Of a stretch of 64,000 bases of DNA, positions 25,700 through 35,143 are shown piece after piece; the first letter of the stretch is position 1; every line of letters starts with the position of its first letter. The notes beneath the pieces were generated by a model. The model saw nothing but the letters and a program-made list of their open reading frames with translations, had not been told where the DNA came from and did not search any database. Source of the stretch: Arsukibacterium sp. UBA3155 (GTDB lineage Bacteria > Pseudomonadota > Gammaproteobacteria > Enterobacterales > Alteromonadaceae); assembly GCA_002364615.1 (NCBI GenBank), contig DEYP01000026.1:118488-182487 (forward strand), read 5' to 3'. The position numbers were made by a program, and so were the translations under genes.

Positions 25700-25926
25700 A
25701 ACTGAAAAAAATATTAGGTGCTGGCCTGACACTCTTGCTGCTTAGCCAGCTGACTGCATGCAGTACTTTGGGTGTTAAACCGTGGCAGCGTGACACGCTG
25801 GCTAAAGAAGAAATGGCTCTAAACAGTGCACCATTAGACAACCGGTTGGATGACCATATTTATTTTAGTAAAGAAGGCAGCAGCGGTGGCCGCAGCTTTG
25901 CCGGTGGAGGTTGCGGATGCAATTAA
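25696..25926 (+). CDS. DUF4266 lipoprotein with C-terminal CGC
   Basis: This 76-residue protein has a lipoprotein signal (LLLLSQLTAC, lipidated Cys about residue 22) and a mature part of only about 55 residues. It matches DUF4266: KPWQRDTLAKEEMALN, then DDHIYFSKEGSSGGRSFAGGGCGCN at the end. The conserved Gly-rich tail with a C-G-C pair is the striking feature; it could be a redox or metal site, or an attachment point. The GGAGG of its own tail codons doubles as the ribosome binding site of the next gene. Function is unknown. Confidence 0.82.
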   Translation: MKLKKILGAGLTLLLLSQLTACSTLGVKPWQRDTLAKEEMALNSAPLDNRLDDHIYFSKEGSSGGRSFAGGGCGCN

Positions 25927-27206
25927 AACAACTGGCAAATATCAGCATGGCGCTGGCAGCGGCCAGCTGTGCTGCACTGGGTCAACAAGCCGAGGCGGGC
26001 ACCTTACTGGATGACTGGCAGTTTAACAGCGCTATTTTGCTGTATAACGAGACCGATCGGGTGAGTGCCGGCGAAGGTATTCTGACAGCACGCGGCGATT
26101 TTGGTGATGATAAATATCTTAATCTGGGGCTGGTGGTGGACGCACTGACCGGCGCATCGGCTACTGGTGCTGTGGCGCAACCTTACGTGCAAAGTTTTAC
26201 CCGGCCATCAGGGCGTGGCAGCTATGATGTCGCAGCCGGCGTTACACCGATGGATGACACCTTTCATGACACCCGGGTGCAGCTGGACGCCAGTTGGGAG
26301 CAGCCGATAGCAGCAAATTGGCGGGCTAGCGGCGGTGGTCATTTATCAAAAGAGTATGATTATTTATCGATGGGACTTAATGGCTCTCTGGCGCGGGATT
26401 TTAACCAAAAAAACACCACCGTATCGTTGGGGCTAGGCTACAGCCACGACACCATTTCACCTGAAGGTGGTATTGCCGCAGCCTTTGCGCCGATGCTGTT
26501 GCGCAGCGACTATGCCGATGACAGCAGTTATCAGGCGGCGTTTGACGCGACACGCGATCGCGCCGATGATACCAAAGATACACTTGATGTGTTGTTAGGC
26601 CTGACCCAGGTAATTAACCGCAACTGGTTAATGCAGCTGAACTATTCATTCAGCCTGGCCGATGGCTATATGACCGACCCGTTTAAGTTGGTGAGTGTGA
26701 TAAATGCCAATGGTGAAGTACAGCAAAACCTGTACGAAAGCCGGCCGGACCAGCGCACTAAGCACAGTTTATACTGGCAGAATAAACTACATGTTCGCGG
26801 CAGCTACCTGGATGCATCTTACCGCTATATGTGGGATGACTGGGAACTGTCATCACATACGGCGGATTTGAAATGGCGGTTGCCAATGACAGACCGATGG
26901 TATATCGAACCACAGTTCCGATACTATCAGCAAAGTGCGGCAGAGTTTTATCAACCGTTTATATTGCAGGCTGAACCATTGCCGCAATATGTCAGTGCCG
27001 ATTACCGCATTGGTAAAATGAATACCTACACCCTGGGAGCAAAATTTGGCACTAAGTTGGCGCAAGGCAATGAGCTATCATTTCGGATAGCGCTATACCA
27101 GCAGAACCCACAAAATGATGGTGTGGCTGCACCGGGTGTATTGGCGAATGTTGAACTGTACGAAAAAGTGACCGCGGTGATGGCTCAGGTAAGCTATTCT
27201 TTTTAG
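25917..27206 (+). CDS. DUF3570 outer-membrane protein with flavinylation-like motif
   Basis: The ATG at 25917 is chosen because GGAGG ends six bases upstream; an in-frame TTG two codons earlier lies too close to that site. The 429-residue protein has a signal peptide (cleavage after QQAEA) and then alternating beta strands rich in aromatic residues ending in VMAQVSYSF, typical of an outer-membrane barrel. It matches DUF3570. Near residues 75-83 it carries DALTGASAT, which resembles the Dxx(S/T)GA(S/T)x(S/T) motif to which ApbE attaches FMN. It overlaps the DUF4266 gene by 10 bp. Confidence 0.82.
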   Translation: MQLKQLANISMALAAASCAALGQQAEAGTLLDDWQFNSAILLYNETDRVSAGEGILTARGDFGDDKYLNLGLVVDALTGASATGAVAQPYVQSFTRPSGRGSYDVAAGVTPMDDTFHDTRVQLDASWEQPIAANWRASGGGHLSKEYDYLSMGLNGSLARDFNQKNTTVSLGLGYSHDTISPEGGIAAAFAPMLLRSDYADDSSYQAAFDATRDRADDTKDTLDVLLGLTQVINRNWLMQLNYSFSLADGYMTDPFKLVSVINANGEVQQNLYESRPDQRTKHSLYWQNKLHVRGSYLDASYRYMWDDWELSSHTADLKWRLPMTDRWYIEPQFRYYQQSAAEFYQPFILQAEPLPQYVSADYRIGKMNTYTLGAKFGTKLAQGNELSFRIALYQQNPQNDGVAAPGVLANVELYEKVTAVMAQVSYSF

Positions 27207-27229
27207 GTTACAATTGGCAAGGAGGGCCA

Positions 27230-28129
27230 ATGGTCGCTATTGCTGTTAATGCCGGGAAAAATTGTACAGTCGGCCAGTTCCGTGCCATGGCCAGCCCCTG
27301 CGAAATATTGCTGGAGGCACCAAACATGAGCTTATGCCGGCAGTTAACGCAGCTCGCCGCCGCTGAAACTGAACGCATTGAACAAAAATACAGCCGCTAT
27401 CGTCGCAGCAGTGTACTAAGCCAGCTGAACCGCAATGCCGGCAGCTGGCAAACACTGGATCCAGAAACCTCGCAGCTGCTGGCGTTTGCTGACAGCTGCT
27501 ATCAATTGAGTGATGGCTTATTTGATATTAGCAGCGGCATTTTACGCCGGATCTGGACATTTGATGGCTCAGACAAGCTGGCCAGCCAATCGAAAATTGA
27601 TGCCTTGCTGCCCCATGTTGGCTGGGACAAAGTTCTGCGCGACACTAACCGTATTATGCTGCCCTATGCTATGGAGCTGGATCTGGGCGGCATTGCCAAG
27701 GAATATGCGGTAGATAAAGTATTGCAGTTGCTTAGTCAGCAATTTGCTGCAGATGATCTGCCAAGTCTGGTGGTTAACTTTGGCGGTGACATGCGCTGCA
27801 GCCGGCCAAGAGAGGACGGCACGTTATGGCGTATAGGTATTGAAAACCCCACATTGGCCGATCAGGCAATTTCGGCCGTTGGTCTGAGTAAAGGGGCACT
27901 TGCCAGCAGTGGAGACAGCCGACGCTTTTTACTGAAAGATGGCACGCGTTATAGCCATATTCTTCACCCAAAAACCGGCTGGCCTATTACTGATGCGCCA
28001 CGTTCCGTCACCGTCGCTGCACCAAATTGTCTGCTGGCAGGCATGTTGGCGACGACTGCCTTGTTGCACGGCAGTCACGCTGAAGCCTTTTTACAGGCGC
28101 AGCACTGCCAATACTGGTTAGTAATGTAA
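27230..28129 (+). CDS. apbE: FAD:protein FMN transferase
   Basis: This 299-residue protein has the ApbE features: MASPCEILL near the start, IEQKYSRYRRSSVLSQLNRNAG, SDGLFDISSGILRRIW, ELDLGGIAKEYAVDK and SSGDSRRFLLKDGTRYSHILHPKTGWPI. ApbE takes FMN from FAD and attaches it to a Thr or Ser of a target protein. Unlike many ApbE proteins it shows no clear signal peptide, yet its presumed target is exported; the start is well supported by GGAGGG, so this is a real puzzle. It is last in the TlpA-DUF4266-DUF3570 operon. Confidence 0.9.
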   Translation: MVAIAVNAGKNCTVGQFRAMASPCEILLEAPNMSLCRQLTQLAAAETERIEQKYSRYRRSSVLSQLNRNAGSWQTLDPETSQLLAFADSCYQLSDGLFDISSGILRRIWTFDGSDKLASQSKIDALLPHVGWDKVLRDTNRIMLPYAMELDLGGIAKEYAVDKVLQLLSQQFAADDLPSLVVNFGGDMRCSRPREDGTLWRIGIENPTLADQAISAVGLSKGALASSGDSRRFLLKDGTRYSHILHPKTGWPITDAPRSVTVAAPNCLLAGMLATTALLHGSHAEAFLQAQHCQYWLVM

Positions 28130-28136
28130 CTGAACA

Positions 28137-28952
28137 TTAGAGCTGGTGCAGCGACATAAACTGGTCTGCCGGTAGCTGATCAAATTGTTGCATCAGTTCA
28201 CTGAAAATTTTGCTATCACTTAATTTATCTAACGAGGCTATGACCTCAGCCAAAGTGTCGTCTTGCAAACGGCAACATTGCTGATAGCGGGCGATAAGCG
28301 CGGTTAATTGGCCTTTACCCTGTTGCTGCAGCTGACGGTCAGCCACCACAAAAAACTGTGCCCCGCCCCAGTAACCGGCAGGAAAACGACGCTGGCCCAG
28401 CAACATTGCAGCGCGCTTTGCCATACTTGTGGGTTGCTGATAGTGCTGGCGCTGTGGTGAAAACTTAGTACGGATAGCCTCAACAGCACTCTCGATAAGC
28501 CCGGCTTGCTGCATGATCTGATACTGCATAAAGCTGGCAAAACCTTCGGCAAACCAGGCATTAGAACGCCCCAGATATGGCAACGCCAGATGGGCTATTT
28601 CATGATATGCGGTCCAGTCTTGCTTAAACTGTTGCAAGCTGAACGCCGGTTCTACATAAAAGTGGATTTGCTGGCTGTTGTCTCGCCAGGTATTGGCCCA
28701 GGGCACCGGTTCGTTCGCCGGGCGCCGGTAAATATAGAGTTGCATGGTAAAAGGATAAGGGCCCAATACTGCCAGAGTGCTGGCGGCACTTTGTTCTAGC
28801 CAGCTGATGAGTTTGGCTTGTTCAACCGCGGTAAAGCCCTGTTGCCAATGCAGCTCAAAAGCTGTTTCTTGCGCGATACTATTATTACTAGCAGCACTAC
28901 AACTGCCGCTGTAACTTAACAGCAGCAGTAGCAACGGCAGCCACTTAGCCAT
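28137..28952 (-). CDS. Secreted gluzincin-type peptidase
   Basis: The start at 28952 gives a clean signal peptide (MAKWLPLLLLLLSYSGSCSAA), and overlaps the RND gene stop by 8 bp; longer readings add a leader inside the RND gene. The 271-residue product has YHEIAHLALPYLGRSNAWFAEGFASF: HExxH followed after about 18 residues by Glu, the gluzincin zinc site of M1-like peptidases. The domain is much smaller than full M1 enzymes. It is probably a periplasmic metallopeptidase translated after the RND permease. Confidence 0.75.
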   Translation of the reverse strand: MAKWLPLLLLLLSYSGSCSAASNNSIAQETAFELHWQQGFTAVEQAKLISWLEQSAASTLAVLGPYPFTMQLYIYRRPANEPVPWANTWRDNSQQIHFYVEPAFSLQQFKQDWTAYHEIAHLALPYLGRSNAWFAEGFASFMQYQIMQQAGLIESAVEAIRTKFSPQRQHYQQPTSMAKRAAMLLGQRRFPAGYWGGAQFFVVADRQLQQQGKGQLTALIARYQQCCRLQDDTLAEVIASLDKLSDSKIFSELMQQFDQLPADQFMSLHQL

Positions 28953-31900
28953 AAGTAGGCTGCTTGTTATCAGCTTTAGCACCAGCGTTGCCTTGATTTT
29001 TAGAGCGGTGCAGCCTTTCACCCAATACTAGCATGCAGGGTGTTAAAAACAGAGTAAGCAAGGTGGCAAAGGTTAAACCGCCGGCAATGGCGCTGGATAA
29101 CTGGGTCCACCATTGGGTCGATGGCGCGCCAAAGCCAAGGCTTGGCTCCAGCAGATTGACGTTTACGGCCAGTACCATAGGCATTAAACCCAGCACCGTA
29201 GTAATAGATGTCAGTAACACCGGGCGTAAGCGCAGGCAGCCGGTTTCCAGTGCGGCTTCAGTTGCAGACATGCCGCTGTCGCGCAGTTGGTTAAAGGTGT
29301 CTATCAGTACAATGTTATTATTTACCACAATACCGGCCAGACCAATAATTCCCATACCTACCATTACGATACCAAAGCTCTGGCCGTTCACCAGCAGGCC
29401 CAGTAATACCCCGGCGGTCGAAAATACGATGGCCGACAACACCAGTAGGCTCTGGTACCAGCTGTTAAATTGCACCAGTAAAATCATCAGCATTAAAAAG
29501 ATAGCTGTGGCAAAGGCGCCCATTAGAAAGGTCATGGCTTCTTGCTGATCAGCACTTTCACCGGCGGTTTTCACATTTACGTTGTCGGGCAGTTTCATGT
29601 CACTGGCCAGTAAGGCCTGTAAGCGCTCACTAACCTGAGCACCCGGCGTCAAATCGCTTTTTATGGTAACCGCCCGGTTACCGTCAATTCGCTTAATAAC
29701 ACTGGTTTTAGGCGCGGCTACCCGTTCGACAAAGTTGCTTAACGGGACCTGGCCGCGCGGCGTCTGAATAGTCAGCCGGCCCAATTGATCCAAGGAGCGC
29801 CACTGCTGCGGAAACCTAACCCGGATATCCACTTCGTCGCTGGCATATTCGGGCCGGAACTTGGCCAACAATAAGCCATTACTGACCATTTGCACCGCGT
29901 TGCCTACCGTTAGCACATCGGCACCAAAGCGCGCTGCTGCTGCCCGATCGACTTCAATTCGCCATTCAATTCCAGGCAGGCTGCGGTCATCCTCAATATC
30001 GACAAACCCTTCCATTTGCTGCATCTGGCTGACAATGGTGCTTACCGCCTGCTCGGTGGCTGCTGCCTCGCTGCTGCTTACCTGCAGCTCTATTGGCTTA
30101 CCGGCAGCAGGGCCTTCCTGTTGCTGGCGAAACTCCAGAATAACACCCGGGATATCGTCGGTAAGCATACGCATATCAGCCAGAATTGCCGCGGCTTTAC
30201 GTCGCTCAAACCAGTCAATAAACTGAAACTGCAAAGTACCAACCACATCCGGTGCCAGCTCGCCGCTACTACTGGCCAGCGAGCGGGCATACAGCGCTTT
30301 AACTTCCGCTAACCCCAGCAACCGCTGCTCGACCTGTTTAAGCAAGGCGTCTTTTTCATAAATAGACATATCGCCCCGTGCCCGAACCCATACCTGAGCA
30401 GACTCGGGTTCAACATCCGGAAAAAATTCCATACCATGGTTAAACTGACTGTAGGCCACAAAAATAAGGGCCATAGCGCCCAGCAAGCCGGCCAGAGTAA
30501 GCCCCGGATGGCGCAGCAGGCGACTGAGTAAGCTGCGATAGGCTTTGCCTGGCCTGCTGGCTTCGATTTGATGCGGTGCTGGCCTGGCCCGGCTGATGCC
30601 GCCCATGACCGGCAGGAAAATCAGTGCCATAAACAAGGATGCCAGCAAGCACAGGATCACGGTAGCCGGTAAATACTTCATAAACTGGCCGACGACGCCG
30701 GGCCAGAACAACAGCGGCATAAACACCACGATAGTGGTAGCAGTAGATGCAATAATCGGCCATGCCATGCGCCCGGCAGCATTGGCCCAGGCTTGTTTTG
30801 GTGTCTGGCCTTCACCCAGGTTACGATCGGCCAGTTCACTGACTACTACCGCGCCATCAACCAGCATGCCGGCCACCAGAATAAGCGCGAACAGCACGAT
30901 AATATTCATGGTGAAGCCTAAGGCGGAAATCATCAGAATACCGGCAAAAAATGCGCCAGGAATGGTAATGCCCACCAGCAAGGCCGAGCGCACACCCATG
31001 GTCGCGACAATCAGGATCAGCACCAGCACCACCGCAGTTAACACGTTGTTCAGCAGATCTGACAGCATGTTTTTCACTTCTTTGGACTGGTCCATAATGT
31101 AGTTAATGTGCATGCCATCCGGAAACTGACTGCTGGCTTGTTCGATGAGTGCTTTGGTTTGTTCTATGGTTGAAATAATGTTGGCACCGCTGCGTTTTTT
31201 TACTTCCAGCACCACGGCTGGCTGGCCGTTAATCCTGGCAAAACCAAGTGGATCTTTAAAGCTACGGCTAATGGTCGCGACATCACCAAAGGTAATCACG
31301 GTATCGCCATTTACTTTGATAGGCATGGATAACACGTCATCTAAATCTTCGATAACGCCCGGTACTTTCATGGCAAAGCGGCCGGCACCGGTATCCAGGC
31401 TGCCGGCAGCCACCAGCCGGTTATTATTGGACACCAGACTGAACAGCTGCTGGTAATCCAGCCCATAACCTTCCAGCACTTGCGGGTCGACGACAATTTC
31501 CAGCATGTCTTCGCGATCGCCACCAATATCGACTTCCAGCACTTCAGGTATGGCTTCAATATTCTCTTGTAGCTCGCGGGCGATATAGACCAGCTGGCTT
31601 TCTGACACCGGCCCGGATAAGCCCACAGATAACACCGGGAATAAACCAACGTTAATCTCATTGACGGTGGGTTCATCCGCCTCACTGGGTAATTTGGCCC
31701 GCGCCGCGTCCACTTTAACCCGCACATCGGCCAGGGCCTGATCAGCATCAAAACCGGCATCAAACTCCAGCATTACTGAAGCATGACCTTCGCTGGCAGT
31801 CGCGGTCATTTTCTTTATACCCTCCAGCGAGCGCAGTTCATGCTCCATCGGCCTTACCAGTAAGCGCTCGCCATCTTCCGGGCTAATGCCATCGAGTGAC

Positions 31901-32049
31901 ATCGAGACATACATCATCGGAATAGCCACATCGGGGTTGGCTTCTTTGGGAATAGTTTGATAAGCGGTAATACCAGCGATAAATAAAAACAGCAGCAGCA
32001 TTAAACTGGCACGGCTGCGGCTTATTGCGGCCTGAATAATGGCATTCAT
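28945..32049 (-). CDS. RND efflux pump permease
   Basis: This 1034-residue inner-membrane permease has the usual RND layout: one helix, a large periplasmic loop, six helices, a second loop and five helices. It opens with SRASLMLLLFLFIAGITAYQTIPKEANPDVAIPMMYV. Motif A-like GMLVDGAVVVSELADRN holds one of the two usual TM4 aspartates; the second is Gly, as in several non-AcrB subfamilies. It exports drugs or other small molecules with proton influx. It overlaps the adaptor gene by ATGA. No outer-membrane channel gene is nearby, so it must use a TolC-like partner elsewhere. Confidence 0.92.
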   Translation of the reverse strand: MNAIIQAAISRSRASLMLLLFLFIAGITAYQTIPKEANPDVAIPMMYVSMSLDGISPEDGERLLVRPMEHELRSLEGIKKMTATASEGHASVMLEFDAGFDADQALADVRVKVDAARAKLPSEADEPTVNEINVGLFPVLSVGLSGPVSESQLVYIARELQENIEAIPEVLEVDIGGDREDMLEIVVDPQVLEGYGLDYQQLFSLVSNNNRLVAAGSLDTGAGRFAMKVPGVIEDLDDVLSMPIKVNGDTVITFGDVATISRSFKDPLGFARINGQPAVVLEVKKRSGANIISTIEQTKALIEQASSQFPDGMHINYIMDQSKEVKNMLSDLLNNVLTAVVLVLILIVATMGVRSALLVGITIPGAFFAGILMISALGFTMNIIVLFALILVAGMLVDGAVVVSELADRNLGEGQTPKQAWANAAGRMAWPIIASTATTIVVFMPLLFWPGVVGQFMKYLPATVILCLLASLFMALIFLPVMGGISRARPAPHQIEASRPGKAYRSLLSRLLRHPGLTLAGLLGAMALIFVAYSQFNHGMEFFPDVEPESAQVWVRARGDMSIYEKDALLKQVEQRLLGLAEVKALYARSLASSSGELAPDVVGTLQFQFIDWFERRKAAAILADMRMLTDDIPGVILEFRQQQEGPAAGKPIELQVSSSEAAATEQAVSTIVSQMQQMEGFVDIEDDRSLPGIEWRIEVDRAAAARFGADVLTVGNAVQMVSNGLLLAKFRPEYASDEVDIRVRFPQQWRSLDQLGRLTIQTPRGQVPLSNFVERVAAPKTSVIKRIDGNRAVTIKSDLTPGAQVSERLQALLASDMKLPDNVNVKTAGESADQQEAMTFLMGAFATAIFLMLMILLVQFNSWYQSLLVLSAIVFSTAGVLLGLLVNGQSFGIVMVGMGIIGLAGIVVNNNIVLIDTFNQLRDSGMSATEAALETGCLRLRPVLLTSITTVLGLMPMVLAVNVNLLEPSLGFGAPSTQWWTQLSSAIAGGLTFATLLTLFLTPCMLVLGERLHRSKNQGNAGAKADNKQPTYG

Positions 32050-33134
32050 GGCCTTGCCCCGGCAGCCTGCGGTTTAACTCTTACGCTGTCACCGGTTTTA
32101 ACAAAGCCGGCACCCTGAGTAATTATTCTGGCCCGTTGTGGTAAACCACTGACTCTGGCACCTTCGTTATTGGCACTTAAAATAGTTACCGGGTAAAACA
32201 CCACCTGTTGTTGCTCGTTTACCACTGACACGCCGAGCTTGCCGGTATTATCCAGGCTAAGCAACGCCGGTGATATAAGATGTGCTTCCACCGGGGACAA
32301 TTGCACGGTAACAGTAGCACTGCCGCCCGCTACGCGCAGTAATTGCGGGTTGGCTACCGTCACTTCAATGTAAAAGCTGCGGGTGGCGGTATCTGCAGCA
32401 AAGCTGATAAAACTGAGGGTACCGGAAAGTTCTCTGCCATCGAGTAAACTCAGCGCTACGTTCTGACCCTCTGCCAATGCCGTAACATGTTGTTGTGGGA
32501 TTTGGGCAGTGACTTTTAATTTATCTATTTGCATTAGATCAAGCAGTTCAGTACCAACTTGGACCCCATCGCCTACTTCAACATGCCTGCGATCGACCAT
32601 GCCGTCAAATGGCGCGACCGGCTCAATTTGTTGCAACGCAAGCCGGGCACGTTCAAATTCTGCCTCGGCTTGTGCCAGCTCGCTTTGCAGCCGCGTTAGA
32701 TCGGTCGCCGATAAAAACTGCGATTTACTCAAGGCGCGTGCGCTGGCAAGCTCGTCCTGCCGTAAGGTGAGGTTGGCTTTAGCTTGCGCCAACAATGCAC
32801 TGCGGCCTTCGTCAGACAAGCGCAATAACTTATCACCTTTCGCAACCCTTTCACCCTGCTCAGCGAGTACGTCGGTTACCGTTCCGGCTTGCTGTGAGGT
32901 AATACTGACGCTACGCCATGGCAATATTTGTCCCTGAGCAACCTGAGTTAATTGATAAGGCTCGGCTTCAGACCAGCGGGTTTCTACCAGCGGTAATTGT
33001 TGCTCGGGAACTTGCTGCTCAGCCGGAGCCTGTTTTTTAGCGCTGTAGTTATCGCCACTGAGCAGCCAGAGCAACAAAGCTAAAGCCAGAACTACGGCAA
33101 TAATGACGGGAGAGGCAGCGAACTTTTTAAACAT
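32046..33134 (-). CDS. RND pump periplasmic adaptor
   Basis: This 362-residue protein (start at 33134, with AAGGA seven bases before) has an N-terminal membrane helix (IIAVVLALALLLWLL), a barrel-sandwich half (SITSQQAGTVTDVLAEQGERVAKGDKLLRL), a coiled-coil hairpin (LAQAKANLTLRQDELASARALSKSQFL to ELAQAEAEFERARLAL), the second sandwich half (APFDGMVDRRHVEVGDGVQVGTELL) and a beta-barrel. It links the permease to an outer-membrane channel. It leads the adaptor-permease-peptidase operon. Confidence 0.92.
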   Translation of the reverse strand: MFKKFAASPVIIAVVLALALLLWLLSGDNYSAKKQAPAEQQVPEQQLPLVETRWSEAEPYQLTQVAQGQILPWRSVSITSQQAGTVTDVLAEQGERVAKGDKLLRLSDEGRSALLAQAKANLTLRQDELASARALSKSQFLSATDLTRLQSELAQAEAEFERARLALQQIEPVAPFDGMVDRRHVEVGDGVQVGTELLDLMQIDKLKVTAQIPQQHVTALAEGQNVALSLLDGRELSGTLSFISFAADTATRSFYIEVTVANPQLLRVAGGSATVTVQLSPVEAHLISPALLSLDNTGKLGVSVVNEQQQVVFYPVTILSANNEGARVSGLPQRARIITQGAGFVKTGDSVRVKPQAAGARP

Positions 33135-33413
33135 GAACAATCCTTGGTGAGAACGATAAATATTACAGGGCCAACACCGTTGAAATATACCTACATGAAT
33201 GAATGTCAGCAATAGCAGAACTGTAACCAAATATGGTCATCGACCTGCTGCTTATTGCTATTTATCGCTAAAGCCCTTGTTTTTGGGCAAGCCAGACCAA
33301 TTAAGTTGAAACTGATTAACAGCGGCAAATACCGCCTCCCTGATTAAACCGGGGCTAGATAGCGACAGCGTAAGTGCCGTCAACTGAATGAATACTAACT
33401 AACAGGATATAGC

Positions 33414-34469
33414 ATGGCTAATTTATTCGACCCGATAAAAGTGGGAGATTTACAATTACCCAACCGGATTATTATGGCACCGTTAACCCGCTGTCGTGCC
33501 GATGCCGGCAGGGTGCCTAATGATTTGATGGTTGAATATTATCGCCAGCGTGCCACTGCCGGGCTTATTATAACCGAAGCAACCTCAGTTAGCCCCATGG
33601 GTGTTGGCTATCCGGCTACGCCGGGCATTTGGTCGGATGAACAAGTTGCAGGTTGGCAAAAAATCACAACTGCGGTGCATCAGGCTGGCGGGCGCATTAT
33701 GCTGCAGCTGTGGCATGTTGGCCGTATTTCAGACCCGCATTATTTAGACGGTGAGCTGCCGGTAGCGCCCAGTGCCATTGCAGCAGAGGGCCATGTTAGT
33801 TTACTGCGGCCGAAAAAAGCCTTTGTTACCCCCAGAGCACTGGCAACTGATGAGATTGCTGGCATTGTTGAAGCGTATCGACTGGGGGCAGAAAATGCCA
33901 AAAAAGCCGGTTTTGATGGCGTGGAAATTCATGGTGCCAACGGCTATTTGCTTGATCAATTTTTGCAAGATGGTAGCAACCAGCGAAACGATAAGTATGG
34001 TGGCAGTATTGAAAACCGCGCCAGGCTAATGCTGGAAGTGACCGATGCGGTTGTCTCGGTGTGGGGCGCTGGCCGGGTTGGCATGCATTTAGCCCCCAGG
34101 GCTGATGCGCATAGCATGGGAGATTCACACCGCAGTGATACCTTTGGTTACGTGGCGCAGCAGCTGGGCAAAAGACAGCTTGCCTTTATTTGTTCCCGGG
34201 AAGCACAAGGTGATGACAGCTTAGGGCCAAAACTCAAACAATTGTTTGGCGGTGTCTATATTAGTAATGAGCAGTTTAATAAAGCCAGCGCCAACGCCCT
34301 TATCGCCAGCGGCGATGCTGATGCCGTAGCCTTTGGGGTGCCGTATATCGCGAACCCGGATTTAGTGGCGCGCTTTGCCAAGGATGCCGACTTGAATACC
34401 GCAAAACCAGAGCTATTTTATGGTGGTGGTGCAGAGGGGTACACTGACTATCCGGCGCTGGCTGATTAA
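33414..34469 (+). CDS. nemA: Old yellow enzyme / alkene reductase
   Basis: This 351-residue flavoenzyme is a TIM barrel of the OYE family. FMN and substrate residues appear in MAPLTRCRADAGRVPN, IMLQLWHVGRIS, EIHGANGYLLDQFLQDGSNQRNDKYGG (His and Asn that bind the substrate carbonyl) and FGVPYIANPDLVARF. It reduces activated C=C bonds with NAD(P)H, and relatives degrade N-ethylmaleimide and nitrate esters. It has its own unit between the divergent efflux operon and a convergent gene. The exact substrate is not predictable; the symbol reflects family similarity only. Confidence 0.88.
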   Translation: MANLFDPIKVGDLQLPNRIIMAPLTRCRADAGRVPNDLMVEYYRQRATAGLIITEATSVSPMGVGYPATPGIWSDEQVAGWQKITTAVHQAGGRIMLQLWHVGRISDPHYLDGELPVAPSAIAAEGHVSLLRPKKAFVTPRALATDEIAGIVEAYRLGAENAKKAGFDGVEIHGANGYLLDQFLQDGSNQRNDKYGGSIENRARLMLEVTDAVVSVWGAGRVGMHLAPRADAHSMGDSHRSDTFGYVAQQLGKRQLAFICSREAQGDDSLGPKLKQLFGGVYISNEQFNKASANALIASGDADAVAFGVPYIANPDLVARFAKDADLNTAKPELFYGGGAEGYTDYPALAD

Positions 34470-34504
34470 TACTGACAAGCGTATTCAGGTTTGCGTTTTC
34501 ACTT

Positions 34505-34547
34505 TAAAAAAGCGTGTGCCCCCAGACATTATGCTGTTGGGGGCACA
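34505..34547 (-). terminator. Intrinsic terminator, minus strand
   Basis: A perfect 10-bp stem, TGTGCCCCCA (34515-34524) with TGGGGGCACA (34538-34547), is followed on the minus strand by CGC and a run of six T. It would end the gene at 34585-35097. Confidence 0.7.
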
Positions 34548-34584
34548 TTGAGTATCTGTCGACTGAACTTATAGCACAATCGCA

Positions 34585-35097
34585 TTAAGCCTCGTAACGT
34601 TCACCATCTTTGGCGGTAAAGCACTTTTCACTCTGGCATCCTTTGTTTACCTGTTTTCCGGTTAACATACTGAACCACGGCTCGCCGGTTTGTTTTGCCT
34701 GCAGCTGAATATCGTCGATACCGGCACAGTCTTTTTCGCCATTACCGCCATGGCGGTTTAACACCAGCTCGACATGGCGGCCTTCATTCACCAGCACCAG
34801 CGATTCCGGTGCTTCGCGATGACCGCTTAGTGCCACAAACTGCGCCGGGTTTTGCAGGCCACTTTTGCTGCCATCGGCAAAAAAGGCCAGCATATGCTGA
34901 AAATACACCATGTAACAGACAACATCTTTATGCGAGCCATAGGCCAGCGGAAAGGTTTTGTCTAAAAAGCCTTTTGAGTAATCCATGATTTGTTTCACAT
35001 GGCACTCGTTCAGCTGATTAATAACGCTAAGCTCGGTCGCCATCCAGGCAGTTTGGTTTGGCGTGTTTTGGCTGTGGGTTGGGGCCAGTGTAGTCAT
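34585..35097 (-). CDS. Hypothetical protein divergent from DUF3612 regulator
   Basis: I do not recognise this 170-residue soluble protein. The start at 35097 is supported by GAGGAT upstream. Notable stretches are WMATELSVINQLNECHVKQIMDYSKGF and a central part with LSGHREAPESLVLVNEGRHVELVLNRHGG, followed by a Cys pair (GCQSEKCF) near the end. From memory, proteins with this central segment sit beside malate synthase and isocitrate lyase genes in Vibrio and Alteromonas, which would fit the neighbouring regulator, but those enzymes are not in this window. Confidence 0.65.
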   Translation of the reverse strand: MTTLAPTHSQNTPNQTAWMATELSVINQLNECHVKQIMDYSKGFLDKTFPLAYGSHKDVVCYMVYFQHMLAFFADGSKSGLQNPAQFVALSGHREAPESLVLVNEGRHVELVLNRHGGNGEKDCAGIDDIQLQAKQTGEPWFSMLTGKQVNKGCQSEKCFTAKDGERYEA

Positions 35098-35143
35098 GTT
35101 GTTATCCTCGTTTTTGTCGGGTATTGGTAATCTCATCAAGCAG

